Shown here piece after piece: positions 45,652-54,409 of a DNA stretch of 64,000 bases. The stretch covers positions 2,604,001 to 2,668,000 of the forward strand of contig NZ_JAZKUG010000001.1 of NCBI RefSeq assembly GCF_036625195.1, written 5' to 3'. The stretch is from Accumulibacter sp. (GTDB taxonomy: Bacteria > Pseudomonadota > Gammaproteobacteria > Burkholderiales > Rhodocyclaceae). The position numbers and the translations under genes are program-made. The notes under the pieces were generated by a model. That model was not told the origin of the DNA. It saw only the letters and a program-made list of their open reading frames with translations, and ran no database searches. Numbering within the stretch: the stretch's first letter is position 1; every line of letters begins with the position of its first letter.

Positions 45652-46818
45652 TCACTTCCCGCCCGCGGCGGCGGCACGCTCGGCGAGGTACGGCACGCCC
45701 GCCTTGACACCCGCCCGCTCGAGCGAGCTGACGACCCGTTCGCCTGCCTGCAGTCCTTCGCTGACCTCGGTGTACTCCCAGTTGGCGAGGCCGGTCCTGA
45801 TGCGGCGCTCGGCGAGCAGGCCGTCGGCCTGTGCGACCAGTACCCGATTGCCTTCGAGCAGTGCCGAGGTGGGAACGCGCAGGACCGCGTCGCGGACCGC
45901 CAGGACCACCTCGACGTCGGCGCTGTAGCCCACCAGCAGTCTGCCCGCAGCGGCCGGGTCGTCGAACGTCGCCTCGATGTCGACGGTGCGTGCCTGCTTC
46001 TCGACTGCCGAAACGTAGGGCGCGACACGCCGCACCGTTCCCGGGAACGAGCGCCCGGGCAGGGCGTCCAGGCTGATCCGCACCGGCTGTCCGGTGCTGA
46101 TCTTCGGCGCGTCTACCTCATCCATCGGCGCCTTGATGTAGAGGCAGGAGTCGTCGATCAGGTCGATCGCCGGCGGCGTCGGCACGCCGGGTGGCGAGGG
46201 CGTCGAGTACTCGCCGACCTCGCCGACAATCTTGGCGATGGTGCCGGCGAAAGGTGCGTAGAGGACAGTCCTTCCCTGCTCGACCTGGCTCAGCCGGACC
46301 CGCGCTTCCGCCTGCTTGAGGTCGGCCCTGGCCGCCTGGCAGCCGGCCTGCCGGGCCAGGGCCTCGCTGCGCGCCTTTTCCTCGCTCGCTCCGGAGACGA
46401 AACCCCGCGCTCGCAGCGCCGCCTGCCGGGTCGCTTCGCGCTCGGCGTTGGCGGCGACGACGCAGGCCTCGTCGACGCGCTGCCGGGCGGTCGCGACCTG
46501 GCTGAGATGCCAGGCGCTCTGCGCCTGCTGGTCGTCGTTCCAGAGCTTCATCAGCAGCTGGCCTTGGCGCACACGGTCTCCTTCCTTCACCGCCAGGATT
46601 TCAATCCGGCCGCCACTGATGGTCGACAGGCGGGTGCGCTGGCAGGCCTCCACCGTTCCTGCGCGCGTGTTGGAGATGGTGGACTCGACCACTCCGCGGT
46701 CGATCTCGCGCAGTACGACAGCCACCGCCTGCGGCCGGTCCAGCCACCAGACGCCGGCGGCGAGCAGCGCCGCGAGCAGGAGGACGACGAACAGGCGGCG
46801 GAGCAGGGGGGCTGACAT
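45652..46818 (-). CDS. Periplasmic membrane-fusion protein (MacA/HlyD-like)
   Basis: 388 residues. Uncleaved N-terminal anchor (LLRRLFVVLLLAALLAAGVW), then the split lipoyl domain (ISNTRAGTVEACQRTRLSTI and TVLYAPFAGTIAKIVGEVGE), a helical hairpin (about residues 85-160) and beta-barrel (GRSFPGTVRRVAPYVS). It would link the inner-membrane ABC complex to an outer-membrane TolC-type pore, which is not encoded nearby. ATG 46818 is preferred, as the frame open to 46863 adds residues before the anchor. First gene of the export operon. Confidence 0.92.
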   Translation of the reverse strand: MSAPLLRRLFVVLLLAALLAAGVWWLDRPQAVAVVLREIDRGVVESTISNTRAGTVEACQRTRLSTISGGRIEILAVKEGDRVRQGQLLMKLWNDDQQAQSAWHLSQVATARQRVDEACVVAANAEREATRQAALRARGFVSGASEEKARSEALARQAGCQAARADLKQAEARVRLSQVEQGRTVLYAPFAGTIAKIVGEVGEYSTPSPPGVPTPPAIDLIDDSCLYIKAPMDEVDAPKISTGQPVRISLDALPGRSFPGTVRRVAPYVSAVEKQARTVDIEATFDDPAAAGRLLVGYSADVEVVLAVRDAVLRVPTSALLEGNRVLVAQADGLLAERRIRTGLANWEYTEVSEGLQAGERVVSSLERAGVKAGVPYLAERAAAAGGK

Positions 46819-47019
46819 GCGCGTTTTCGGCAATGAGGCTGGGGCAGCGTCAGCGACGCGCATCGCGCGCCGATCCGACTGCCGGTGTGCTGGCCGTTTG
46901 GCGCAAACCCGTCATCAGCAGGCGCCGTGGCGGTGAGCCTGCCATGGTGGCAGGCGGAAGCTCACTGGTGCGGTCTTTCCGCCGATCATCGGTGACGCGG
47001 CCAGGCTGCTGCGCGGCCC

Positions 47020-47571
47020 TCAGCGGACGGCGCCGGGCGACGGCGCGACCTTCAATTCACGCAGGCGGGCCTGCTTGGCCTGCACCGCCTTGTTGGCCGG
47101 GTCGAGCCGCAGCGCTTCATCGTAGGACTGGCTGGCCTGTCGCAGCAGGACGTCACCAAGGTTCTCGCGCGCCAGCGCGTAGCCGGGGTGGGTCCGGATC
47201 GACATCTCCAGCAGCGCGCGCGCCCGCTCGAGCTGCTCTTGCCGGGCGTAGAGGACGGCGAGGTTATTGTAGGGCTCGGGCAATTCGGGGTAGTCGTCGC
47301 TGATCTGCGTGAACACGGTGATGGCATCGTTCGGACGATTCATCTCCATCAGGATCAGTCCCTTGAGGAAGCGCCCCTGCAGCTCTCGCGGCTTGCCCGC
47401 GACGTAGGCGTCGACCTTCGCCAGCGCCTGTTCGGCCTGGCCCTGCTGCAACAGGCGCTGGGCTTCGGCCAGCTCGTTGGCGACGGCGCTCGGCAGGCTG
47501 AAGGCGAAGAGCAGGACGAGGAGCATTGCCGGCATTGTCGCCGGCAAGAGCCTTGGCAAGATCGGGTGCAT
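47020..47571 (-). CDS. Secreted tetratricopeptide-repeat protein (shorter paralogue)
   Basis: 183 residues with a signal peptide (about MPAMLLVLLFAFSLPSAVA) and three TPR motifs (LAEAQRLLQQGQAEQALAKV, FLKGLILMEMNRPNDAITVF and PYNNLAVLYARQEQLERARA). It is about 60 percent identical by eye, from the signal sequence on, to the N-terminal half of the gene at 60594-61547, and lacks that protein's C-terminal domain. It is probably periplasmic; the partner is unknown. ATG 47571 or 47535 could be the start. Confidence 0.85.
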   Translation of the reverse strand: MHPILPRLLPATMPAMLLVLLFAFSLPSAVANELAEAQRLLQQGQAEQALAKVDAYVAGKPRELQGRFLKGLILMEMNRPNDAITVFTQISDDYPELPEPYNNLAVLYARQEQLERARALLEMSIRTHPGYALARENLGDVLLRQASQSYDEALRLDPANKAVQAKQARLRELKVAPSPGAVR

Positions 47572-47621
47572 AGGGGATGTCTTCCTGGCCAGGCAGCGGA
47601 TGGCTGTCGCGCGAGCGTCGG

Positions 47622-47627
47622 ATTCTA
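47622..47627 (-). promoter_or_regulatory. Putative extended -10 of the short TPR gene, shared with its paralogue
   Basis: TTCTTGCTAGAATC on the minus strand (47621-47634) contains TAGAAT, about 50 bases before the start. The identical 14 bases occur in front of the paralogue at 60524-60537, so the pair was duplicated with its promoter. Confidence 0.5.
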
Positions 47628-47854
47628 GCAAGAAGTCGGCATCAACCAAAGCCGCAACATGTCGACACGGCACCGCAGCGGGCTTCAGACCCATGCCCGG
47701 CTGCTCCGCAACACGTGGCAGCCCCGACCAATGCCCCGGGGCAGCCGACGGACCGCGACCAGCCGCTCGATGCTGCGGATTGAAATTGCAGTCCGCGAAA
47801 CGATGTGTTACAAGATCGCTTTGTCGCCACGGGATCAGCCGCTTTTTGCCAGCC

Positions 47855-49093
47855 ATGGTTTTCTCGTTCTTCAAGAAGCAGCCGGAGAGGAAGATGGGCG
47901 TCCGGCAACCCGCCACGCCGCGAGCCAGCGAGGAACGCGGCCGTGTTGGCGATGGTTTGCCGGAGGAAAGGCCGCGGCATGCGCCGACAGGTCCGGTGGG
48001 TTTGAACCGGGCCGAGCTGCCGTTTACGACGCCGGTCGCCAAGAGCGATGCGCCGCCACTCGACCTGAGCGAGTTCGTGTTCAGCGTGATGGAGCCCAAC
48101 TTTCAGCCGGAGGTCGACCTTGACCCGGTCGACGCCGAAGCGGAAGAAGCCGCGATGCTCTACGCGAATGGGCAGGATGCCGCCGTGCGCTCACGACTCG
48201 AAAATGCGACGCGCCAGTATCGCAGTGGCGCCGGCGAGCGCCTTTGGCTGATGCTTTTCGACCTCTTCCGCGTTGGCGGCGACAAGGGCCCGTTCGAGGC
48301 ACTCGGCATCGAGTACGCACAAGTCTTCGAGAAATCACCGCCAGGCTGGCAGGAGACCGTTCGTCGCGCGCCGGTCTTGATCAAGGCGGGTACCATCCTG
48401 TTCAAGGGTGAGTTGACGGGCGACAACGAGGCCGGATTCGCTGCCGTGCGGCAGGCGCTTGCGGCCAACCAGCACCTGCGGCTCGATCTGGGCAAGGTCC
48501 GTCAGCTGGACGACGCGGGTTGCGAGCGCCTTCTCGGACTGCTGCAACAGGCGCACAAGAGCCAGCGCGAGGTCGAACTGCTCAACCGTGACCGCGTCGC
48601 TGGCCTGCTGGACAGTCGCGTCGTTGCCGGTCAACAGAGTGACCGCGCCTGCTGGCTGCTGAAGCTGGAGTTCTGCCAGTTGTATGATCGAATCGATGTG
48701 TTCGAGGATTTGGCCATTCAGTACGCGGTGAACTTCGAGATTTCGCCGCCTTCTTGGGAACCACAACGCGTGGCGGCGAGCGGCCCCGGGCCCCTCGTTC
48801 TGGCGGCAACCGAAGATTTGATGGCCGAGGCTTACGTCATCAAGGGCGAGGTCAAGTCGTCGCGTTTCGGTGACCTGCTGGCTTACTCGGCGGCGAACGA
48901 TCCGGTGTTGATCGACTGTTCGCGGGTGACGCGAATGGACTTTCTCAGCGCCGGTGCCCTGCTCAACGTGTTGACGACGATCAAGGGAAGCGGCCGGCAG
49001 ATCGTCTTTCGCCACCCGAATCACCTGGTGGCCGAGTTGTTCCGTGTCGTCGGCCTCCGGGCCGTGGCGGAGGTCGTTCTCGCACGGAACTAG
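47855..49093 (+). CDS. Double-STAS-domain protein upstream of hslVU
   Basis: 412 residues. The first 75 residues are polar and disordered (FFKKQPERKMGVRQPATPR). Then come two similar modules, each with an aromatic/Pro motif (YAQVFEKSPPGW at about 154-165 and YAVNFEISPPSW at about 290-301) followed by a STAS-like domain (LDLGKVRQLDDAGCERLLGLL; IDCSRVTRMDFLSAGALLNVL). STAS domains bind nucleotides or partners, as in anti-anti-sigma factors. No Ser in the first module's usual phosphosite (DDAGCERL). Its stop overlaps the TAGAAT -10 of hslV. Family annotated in relatives only as STAS-containing. Confidence 0.85.
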   Translation: MVFSFFKKQPERKMGVRQPATPRASEERGRVGDGLPEERPRHAPTGPVGLNRAELPFTTPVAKSDAPPLDLSEFVFSVMEPNFQPEVDLDPVDAEAEEAAMLYANGQDAAVRSRLENATRQYRSGAGERLWLMLFDLFRVGGDKGPFEALGIEYAQVFEKSPPGWQETVRRAPVLIKAGTILFKGELTGDNEAGFAAVRQALAANQHLRLDLGKVRQLDDAGCERLLGLLQQAHKSQREVELLNRDRVAGLLDSRVVAGQQSDRACWLLKLEFCQLYDRIDVFEDLAIQYAVNFEISPPSWEPQRVAASGPGPLVLAATEDLMAEAYVIKGEVKSSRFGDLLAYSAANDPVLIDCSRVTRMDFLSAGALLNVLTTIKGSGRQIVFRHPNHLVAELFRVVGLRAVAEVVLARN

Positions 49094-49096
49094 AAT
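49091..49096 (+). promoter_or_regulatory. Putative -10 (TAGAAT) for hslVU
   Basis: TAGAAT begins at the STAS gene stop codon and lies 20 bases before the hslV ATG; the ribosome site GGAGGAGAG follows. It is a vegetative-type element, with no CTTGAAA/CCCCATNT heat-shock pair in front of it. Confidence 0.4.
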
Positions 49097-49116
49097 CTCC
49101 CGGAGGAGAGCAGCAT

Positions 49117-49653
49117 ATGGACCAGTACCACGGTACGACGATCCTGTCGGTGCGCCGCGGCGAGAGTGTGGCCATGGGCGGTGACGGGCAGGTGACGCTC
49201 GGCAACATCGTCGTCAAGGCGAGCGCGCGCAAGGTTCGCCGCATCCACCAGGGTAAGATCCTTGCCGGCTTTGCCGGCGGAACCGCCGACGCCTTCACCC
49301 TGTTCGAACGCTTCGAGGCGAAGCTGGACAAGCATCAGGGCAACCTGCTACGTTCGGCGGTGGAACTCGCGAAGGACTGGCGGAGCGACCGGGCACTGCG
49401 CCGACTGGACGCGATGCTGGCGGTAGCGAGCCGCGAGGCGTCGCTGATCATCACCGGCAATGGCGATGTGCTTGAACCGGAGTACGGTATCGTCGCCATT
49501 GGTTCGGGTGGCGCATTCGCTCATTCGGCGGCGAGGGCGCTGGTGGAGAACAGTTCGCTCACGGCGACGGAAGTGGTGCGCAAGTCGCTGCAGATCGCTG
49601 GCGATCTGTGCATCTACACCAATCAGAATTTCACCATCGAAGTGCTGGAGTGA
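49117..49653 (+). CDS. hslV: HslV, protease subunit of the HslUV (ClpQY) complex
   Basis: 178 residues. The N-terminal threonine nucleophile sits in HGTTILSVRR, exposed by removal of the first residues (mature protein begins TT). GDGQVTLGN and GKILAGFAGGTADAFTL are family motifs. It forms a two-ring dodecameric peptidase that is opened by HslU. GGAGGAGAG precedes ATG 49117. hslU starts 2 bases after the stop. Confidence 0.98.
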   Translation: MDQYHGTTILSVRRGESVAMGGDGQVTLGNIVVKASARKVRRIHQGKILAGFAGGTADAFTLFERFEAKLDKHQGNLLRSAVELAKDWRSDRALRRLDAMLAVASREASLIITGNGDVLEPEYGIVAIGSGGAFAHSAARALVENSSLTATEVVRKSLQIAGDLCIYTNQNFTIEVLE

Positions 49654-49655
49654 GC

Positions 49656-50990
49656 ATGTCGTCGATGACGCCGCAGGAAATCGTTCACGAGCTCGACAAG
49701 CACATCGTCGGTCAGGGGAAAGCGAAGAAGGCAGTGGCCATCGCCCTGCGCAACCGCTGGCGGCGAGCGCAGGTGGCCGATCCGCTGCGGCAGGAGATCA
49801 CGCCGAAGAACATCCTGATGATCGGTCCGACCGGCGTCGGCAAGACCGAGATCGCTCGCCGTCTCGCACGGCTGGCGAGCGCGCCGTTCATCAAGGTCGA
49901 GGCGACCAAGTTCACTGAAGTCGGCTACGTTGGTCGCGATGTCGAAACCATCATCCGCGACCTCGTCGAGATCGCCGTCAAGAGCGGTCGCGAAAGGGCG
50001 ATGAAGGGCGTCAGGCTGCGTGCCGAGGATGCTGCCGAGGAGCGCCTTCTCGACGCATTGCTGCCGCCGGCACGCGCCGGTTTCTACAATGACGGGCAGG
50101 CAGGCGGCGAGGAGGGGGCGACGCGCCAGAAGTTTCGCAAGAAGCTGCGTGAGGGCGAACTCGACGAGAAGGAGGTCGAGGTCGATGTCGCTGCGCCATC
50201 GATGCAGGCGGAGATCTTCGCTCCGCCCGGAATGGAGGAACTGACGGCGCAAATCCAGGGGATGTTCCAGAACATCGGCGGTGGCCGGAGGAAATCGCGC
50301 AAGCTCAAGATTTGCGAGGCGCGCCGGCTATTGATCGACGAGGAAGCGGCCAGACTGGTCAATGATGAGGAAGTCAAGCTCGACGCGGTGCGCAACGTCG
50401 AGCAGAACGGCATCGTCTTTCTCGACGAGATCGACAAGATCGCTTCGCGCAGCGATACGCACGGCGTGGACGTTTCGCGCCAGGGCGTGCAGCGTGACCT
50501 GTTGCCGCTGGTCGAAGGGACGACGGTATCGACCAAGTACGGGATGATCCGCACCGACCACATCCTGTTCATTGCCAGCGGCGCTTTCCATCTTGCCAAG
50601 CCCTCGGATCTGATCCCCGAACTGCAGGGCAGGTTGCCGATTCGCGTTGAGCTGGAGTCGTTGTCGGTTGCCGACTTCGAGTGCATCCTGACGCAGACGG
50701 ATGCCTGCCTGACCAAGCAGTACCAGGCGCTGCTGGCCACCGAAGGGGTGGCGCTCGAGTTTTCTGCCGAAGGCATCAGGCGCCTGGCCGAGATTGCCTG
50801 GTCGGTCAACGAGCGGACGGAGAACATCGGCGCTCGCCGCCTGTACACGGTGATGGAGCGCCTGCTCGAGGAGATTTCATTCACCGCCGGCAAGGGACCG
50901 GGCGAGCGCCTCACGATCGACGCCGCGTACGTCGACCATCGCCTGGTCGAACTCGCACAGAACGAGGACCTCTCCCGCTACGTCCTCTGA
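49656..50990 (+). CDS. hslU: HslU, ATPase subunit of the HslUV (ClpQY) complex
   Basis: 444 residues, AAA+ unfoldase. Walker A GPTGVGKT (57-64), Walker B NGIVFLDEIDK, the pore loop within TKFTEVGYVGRDVE (GYVG), sensor-2 NIGARRLYTV and the C-terminal DLSRYVL tail that inserts into HslV are all intact. The I-domain (about 110-225) is present. It unfolds substrates and feeds them to HslV. ATG 49656 with GAGTGAG upstream. Confidence 0.98.
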   Translation: MSSMTPQEIVHELDKHIVGQGKAKKAVAIALRNRWRRAQVADPLRQEITPKNILMIGPTGVGKTEIARRLARLASAPFIKVEATKFTEVGYVGRDVETIIRDLVEIAVKSGRERAMKGVRLRAEDAAEERLLDALLPPARAGFYNDGQAGGEEGATRQKFRKKLREGELDEKEVEVDVAAPSMQAEIFAPPGMEELTAQIQGMFQNIGGGRRKSRKLKICEARRLLIDEEAARLVNDEEVKLDAVRNVEQNGIVFLDEIDKIASRSDTHGVDVSRQGVQRDLLPLVEGTTVSTKYGMIRTDHILFIASGAFHLAKPSDLIPELQGRLPIRVELESLSVADFECILTQTDACLTKQYQALLATEGVALEFSAEGIRRLAEIAWSVNERTENIGARRLYTVMERLLEEISFTAGKGPGERLTIDAAYVDHRLVELAQNEDLSRYVL

Positions 50991-51022
50991 GCCGGTTGGC
51001 GACCCGGTAGCGCTGCCGCGAA

Positions 51023-51451
51023 CTACTTGACCACGACCACCGGCAGGTCGGTGAGATGGATGACACGTTGCGTCACCGATCCGAGCAGCAGGCCGGACAC
51101 GCTGCCGAGGCCGCGCGCTCCCATGATGATCAGGCTGCAGTCGTGCTCGCGCGCGAAATCGACGATCGTCGGTGCGATCTCACCGACCATGACGTGCTCA
51201 CCGTGGCCGATTCCGGCTGCGTGGAGCCGGGCGCGCGCCGAGGCGAGAGCGGCGTCACCCGTCTCGCGATGATAGTCATGGACGACGTCCGTGCGGACGA
51301 AGCGGCTGATATCCGAAGGCAGCGGGTGCTGCACGTTCAGCAGCAGGACTTCCGGTTCCAGCGGCGTCGCGAGCGCCTCGGCGATGACATGGTCGACTGC
51401 CCGCAACGCGGGCAGCGAGCCATCGACGGGAAGCAACCATCTCGGGTTCAT
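51023..51451 (-). CDS. Universal stress protein (UspA family)
   Basis: 142 residues, one Usp domain. The ATP-binding signature GARGLGSVSGLLLGSVTQRV (G-2x-G-9x-G-S/T) and the C-terminal LPVVVVK strand are present. Such proteins bind ATP under stress and growth arrest; the target is unknown. Last gene of a kinase/terC/usp minus-strand unit; the ATG overlaps the terC stop as ATGA. Confidence 0.9.
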   Translation of the reverse strand: MNPRWLLPVDGSLPALRAVDHVIAEALATPLEPEVLLLNVQHPLPSDISRFVRTDVVHDYHRETGDAALASARARLHAAGIGHGEHVMVGEIAPTIVDFAREHDCSLIIMGARGLGSVSGLLLGSVTQRVIHLTDLPVVVVK

Positions 51452-52191
51452 TTCGGATCTCCTGGTTGCAGGACTTGCGACCTGCCGGCAGCCGGCGACA
51501 CCTCGTTGGCGCGGGCGGTCTGGCGCGAAGCCTGCCACTTGCCGAGCGCGACCACCAGCAGGGCGCCGAAGCCGGATGCGATATAGTGGCTGTGCGGGAC
51601 GAACTCCCGCCACGCGGCGGGCAGTGCCGGGTCGGTCAGCAGCATGCCGCCGCCGATCCAGCCGAGCAGGGCGCCGCCGGCGGTGATGACGATGGGAAAA
51701 CGATCCATCAGCGCGAGCACCAGTTTGCTGCCCCAGACGACGATCGGGATCGATACCGCAATGCCAAAGACGACGAGGACGATCGATCCGTGTGCTGCGC
51801 CGGCGACGGCGATGACGTTGTCTACGCTCATGACGGCGTCGGCGACGATGATCGTCCGGATCGCTCCGAGCAGCGTGCTGCTTCCCTGCACGTTGCCGTG
51901 TGCTTCCTCATGCTCGGGCAGGATCAGCTTGATGCCGATCCAGAACAGCAGCAAGCCGCCGACCATCTTCAGGTAGGGGACGGCGAGCAGCTGCAGCGCG
52001 AAATAGATCAGGATGACGCGCAGGGCGATGGCGCCGAATACGCCCCAGAAGATCCCCTTGTTGCGTTGCGTCGCGGGCAACCGGCGGCAGGCCAGTGCAA
52101 TGACCACCGCATTGTCGCCGCCGAGCAGGATGTCGATGGCGATGATCTGCAGGACGGAAATCCAGAAGGCGGGCGAGGCGAGATCGGGCAT
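51448..52191 (-). CDS. TerC-family membrane protein (YjbE/Alx-like)
   Basis: 247 residues with about seven helices. The metal-site motifs DILLGGDNAVVIAL (helix 1) and VADAVMSVDNVIAVAGAA (helix 4) are the TerC hallmark, with conserved Asp pairs; relatives export Mn2+ or confer tellurite resistance. The 40-residue polar C-terminus lies outside the family. It starts 14 bases after the kinase stop and overlaps usp. Confidence 0.9.
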   Translation of the reverse strand: MPDLASPAFWISVLQIIAIDILLGGDNAVVIALACRRLPATQRNKGIFWGVFGAIALRVILIYFALQLLAVPYLKMVGGLLLFWIGIKLILPEHEEAHGNVQGSSTLLGAIRTIIVADAVMSVDNVIAVAGAAHGSIVLVVFGIAVSIPIVVWGSKLVLALMDRFPIVITAGGALLGWIGGGMLLTDPALPAAWREFVPHSHYIASGFGALLVVALGKWQASRQTARANEVSPAAGRSQVLQPGDPK

Positions 52192-52205
52192 GGAGAAGCT
52201 TTCCC

Positions 52206-53552
52206 TCAGAGCAGCTCGAGCGGCGGCGAGCCGCCGGCGTAGCTGGAAGTGCTGCCCTGGACTGCCGTCTGGCCCAGTTTGGCCAGAACCTTGTTGGCCT
52301 CTCGCAGGCGCCCGAGAAGCTTGACGAGAAGCACCTTGTTGAAGCGTTCGCGCACTTCGTCCGAACTCAGGCCCAGGGCCGAGCTGTTGACTTCCAGGAA
52401 GCGGGTCACTTCGAGGGTGACCACCGTTGCCTGGCGACGGTCGTCGGTCGGGTGCAGAAAAGCCATCTCGCCGACGACCTCACCCGGGCCGAGGCGGCAG
52501 ATGACCCGGCCGTTGGCGGAAACCTCGACGAAACCGTCGACGATGATGCCGAACTTGCGATGGGTGTCGCCTTCGCGAATCAGGGTCACCTTTTCCGAGA
52601 CTTCGCGCCAGACGCTGATCCGCAGCACCTCCCACAACTCGATGTCTTCAAACTCGGCGAAGAAATCGACCTTGCGCAAGCGATCGAAGTGCGCCAGATC
52701 CTGTTGCGTCTGATCCTCTTCCTGCATCTGGTAACGCACCGCCGATAGATCCTTGGCGAACTCGGCGCCGTTGCGATAGCGGCTGTACAGGTCCTTCTCG
52801 AGTGCCTTGCGAATGATCGGATCGAGGCCAGGCGGCAGATTCGGGTTCAGCGCACAGACCGACGGGGCGTCCATATTGACGATCTTGTACACCAGTGTCG
52901 CCGGATTGTTGGCGCGAAAGGGCAGGCGCCCCGTCAGCAGCTGGAAGAGCAGGACGCCGAGCGAGTAGAGGTCGGTCTTGTGGTTGAGCGGGTAGTTCTT
53001 GACCTGCTCCGGCGACATGTAGGCTGGCGAGCCGACACCCATGACGAAGGTCGAGTCGCGTCCCATGTCCTTCAGGAGATTGAGGCCGAGCCCGAAATCG
53101 GTGATCTTCGGATTGTCGTTGGCGTCGATCAGGATGTTTGCCGGTTTGATGTCGCGATGCACCACCCCTTGGTGAAGCGCATGGTCGAGGGCGAGACAGC
53201 ACTTGAAGATGATGCCGATCACCCGGTGCATCGGCAGCAGTCTGTTGATCTTGCAGAACTGGTCCAGCGCGACCCCGTCGACGTATTCCATCACCAGATA
53301 GGCCTGATCAGGCTCGATCACCGCATCGAAGATCTTGACGATGTTCGGGTGATTGAGCCGGCGAGCGATCGAATCCTCGGTCTGGAACAGCTTGCGCAGA
53401 CGCCTCGACATGGCCGCGTTGTCTTCATCGAAGCGGATCAGCTTGATGGCGACCTGACGGTCGAGACGGGGATCGCGCGCCAAGTAGACGACGGCAGTCG
53501 CTCCCTTGCCGAGAGAGCGAATGACTTCGTATCTTCCGATTTTCTGCAGCAT
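52206..53552 (-). CDS. Ser/Thr protein kinase with C-terminal cyclic-nucleotide-binding domain
   Basis: 448 residues. Kinase domain about 7-265: glycine loop GKGATAV, Lys37 in VAIKLI, catalytic HRDIKPAN (132-139), DFG 152-154, and VGSPAYMSPEQ activation segment. A linker leads to a cNMP domain (about 298-395) with phosphate cassette VGEMAFLHPTDDRRQATV. So the kinase may be gated by cAMP or a similar nucleotide, or the domain may bind another ligand. It starts on ATG 53552, 175 bases from the grpE ATG in divergent orientation. First gene of kinase/terC/usp. Confidence 0.9.
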   Translation of the reverse strand: MLQKIGRYEVIRSLGKGATAVVYLARDPRLDRQVAIKLIRFDEDNAAMSRRLRKLFQTEDSIARRLNHPNIVKIFDAVIEPDQAYLVMEYVDGVALDQFCKINRLLPMHRVIGIIFKCCLALDHALHQGVVHRDIKPANILIDANDNPKITDFGLGLNLLKDMGRDSTFVMGVGSPAYMSPEQVKNYPLNHKTDLYSLGVLLFQLLTGRLPFRANNPATLVYKIVNMDAPSVCALNPNLPPGLDPIIRKALEKDLYSRYRNGAEFAKDLSAVRYQMQEEDQTQQDLAHFDRLRKVDFFAEFEDIELWEVLRISVWREVSEKVTLIREGDTHRKFGIIVDGFVEVSANGRVICRLGPGEVVGEMAFLHPTDDRRQATVVTLEVTRFLEVNSSALGLSSDEVRERFNKVLLVKLLGRLREANKVLAKLGQTAVQGSTSSYAGGSPPLELL

Positions 53553-53669
53553 GCGGAGCCCGATTCCAGCTACGACCGACAAAGGAGGAATGCTAGCAGC
53601 AGAAGCTGTTCGTGCAGCAAAAAAATGCGGGCCGATTGCATGTGGTCACCGGCGTGCTTCGTCAAGGGA

Positions 53670-53697
53670 CTTGAAATCCGGCGGCGCCCCCCCAAAT
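53670..53697 (+). promoter_or_regulatory. Sigma-32 heat-shock promoter of grpE
   Basis: CTTGAAA (53670-53676), 13-base spacer, CCCCAAAT (53690-53697). The -35 is perfect and the -10 differs from CCCCATNT at one or two bases. The transcript start would lie about 20-25 bases before the grpE ATG. Confidence 0.75.
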
Positions 53698-53727
53698 ACA
53701 GATTCGTTTTTCCGGAGACCATCATCC

Positions 53728-54309
53728 ATGCAAAGCAACGATTCAGCACCTCAGGAACCAGCAGTTGTTGCCGCAGCCGACACTGCGGCGGAGCCGCCCG
53801 CCAGCGGCGAGATGCCCATCGCCGAGCAGCCGCTGGCTGAGGAAAGTGGCGCCACGATGCGGGAGGAACTGCAGCAGGCGCGCCTGAAGGCCGACGAATA
53901 CCAGGATCTGTGGCTGCGTGCCAAGGCCGAAACCGAGAACGTGCGCCGGCGGGCGCAGGAGGACATCGCCAAGGCGGCGAGGTTCGCGGTCGATCGCTTC
54001 GCCCGCGAGTTGTTGCCGGTGAAGGACAGTCTCGAGGCGGCTCTGGCGACTGAAGCGGCGACCGCCGAGAGCCTGCGCGCGGGCACTGAGCTGACCCTGA
54101 AACAGCTCGTGGCGGCATTCGAGAAATCAGCGTTGACCGAGATCAACCCCGTCGGCGAGAAGTTCGACCCGAACCGGCATCAGGCCATCAGTGTCGTCGA
54201 GTCTGCTCAGGAAGCCAACACGGTCGTCACCGTTCTGCAAAAGGGCTACCTGCTCGCCGAGCGCGTGCTGCGACCGGCGCTGGTCATCGTCGCCAAGGCG
54301 GCGTCTTGA
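53728..54309 (+). CDS. grpE: GrpE nucleotide-exchange factor
   Basis: 193 residues. A disordered acidic N-terminus, a long coiled coil (ELQQARLKADEYQDLWLRAKA onward; ENVRRRAQEDIAKAARFAVDRF) and a C-terminal beta domain with NPVGEKFDPNRHQAIS and VVTVLQKGYLLAERVLRPALV are canonical. It releases ADP from DnaK. ATG 53728 is chosen because it follows the heat-shock promoter; the longer open frame upstream is antisense to the kinase. dnaK follows 100 bases later with its own promoter. Confidence 0.97.
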   Translation: MQSNDSAPQEPAVVAAADTAAEPPASGEMPIAEQPLAEESGATMREELQQARLKADEYQDLWLRAKAETENVRRRAQEDIAKAARFAVDRFARELLPVKDSLEAALATEAATAESLRAGTELTLKQLVAAFEKSALTEINPVGEKFDPNRHQAISVVESAQEANTVVTVLQKGYLLAERVLRPALVIVAKAAS

Positions 54310-54332
54310 AATACGCTGCCTGACCCCCATTT
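54305..54332 (+). promoter_or_regulatory. Sigma-32 heat-shock promoter of dnaK
   Basis: CTTGAAA (54305-54311, overlapping the grpE stop), 13-base spacer, CCCCATTT (54325-54332). Both boxes match the consensus. It drives dnaK independently of grpE. Confidence 0.85.
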
Positions 54333-54409
54333 GAGGGATCATTCCGGGCATTGCGTCTGCGGGCGACGGTGCAATCTGGCAACACGAGCAATATTGAAAG
54401 GATTCAAGA

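Noticed and set aside
43103..46815. Long plus-strand frames of 638-704 codons
   Set aside because: Mirror frames of the export operon; the minus-strand genes have intact Walker motifs and FtsX domains.
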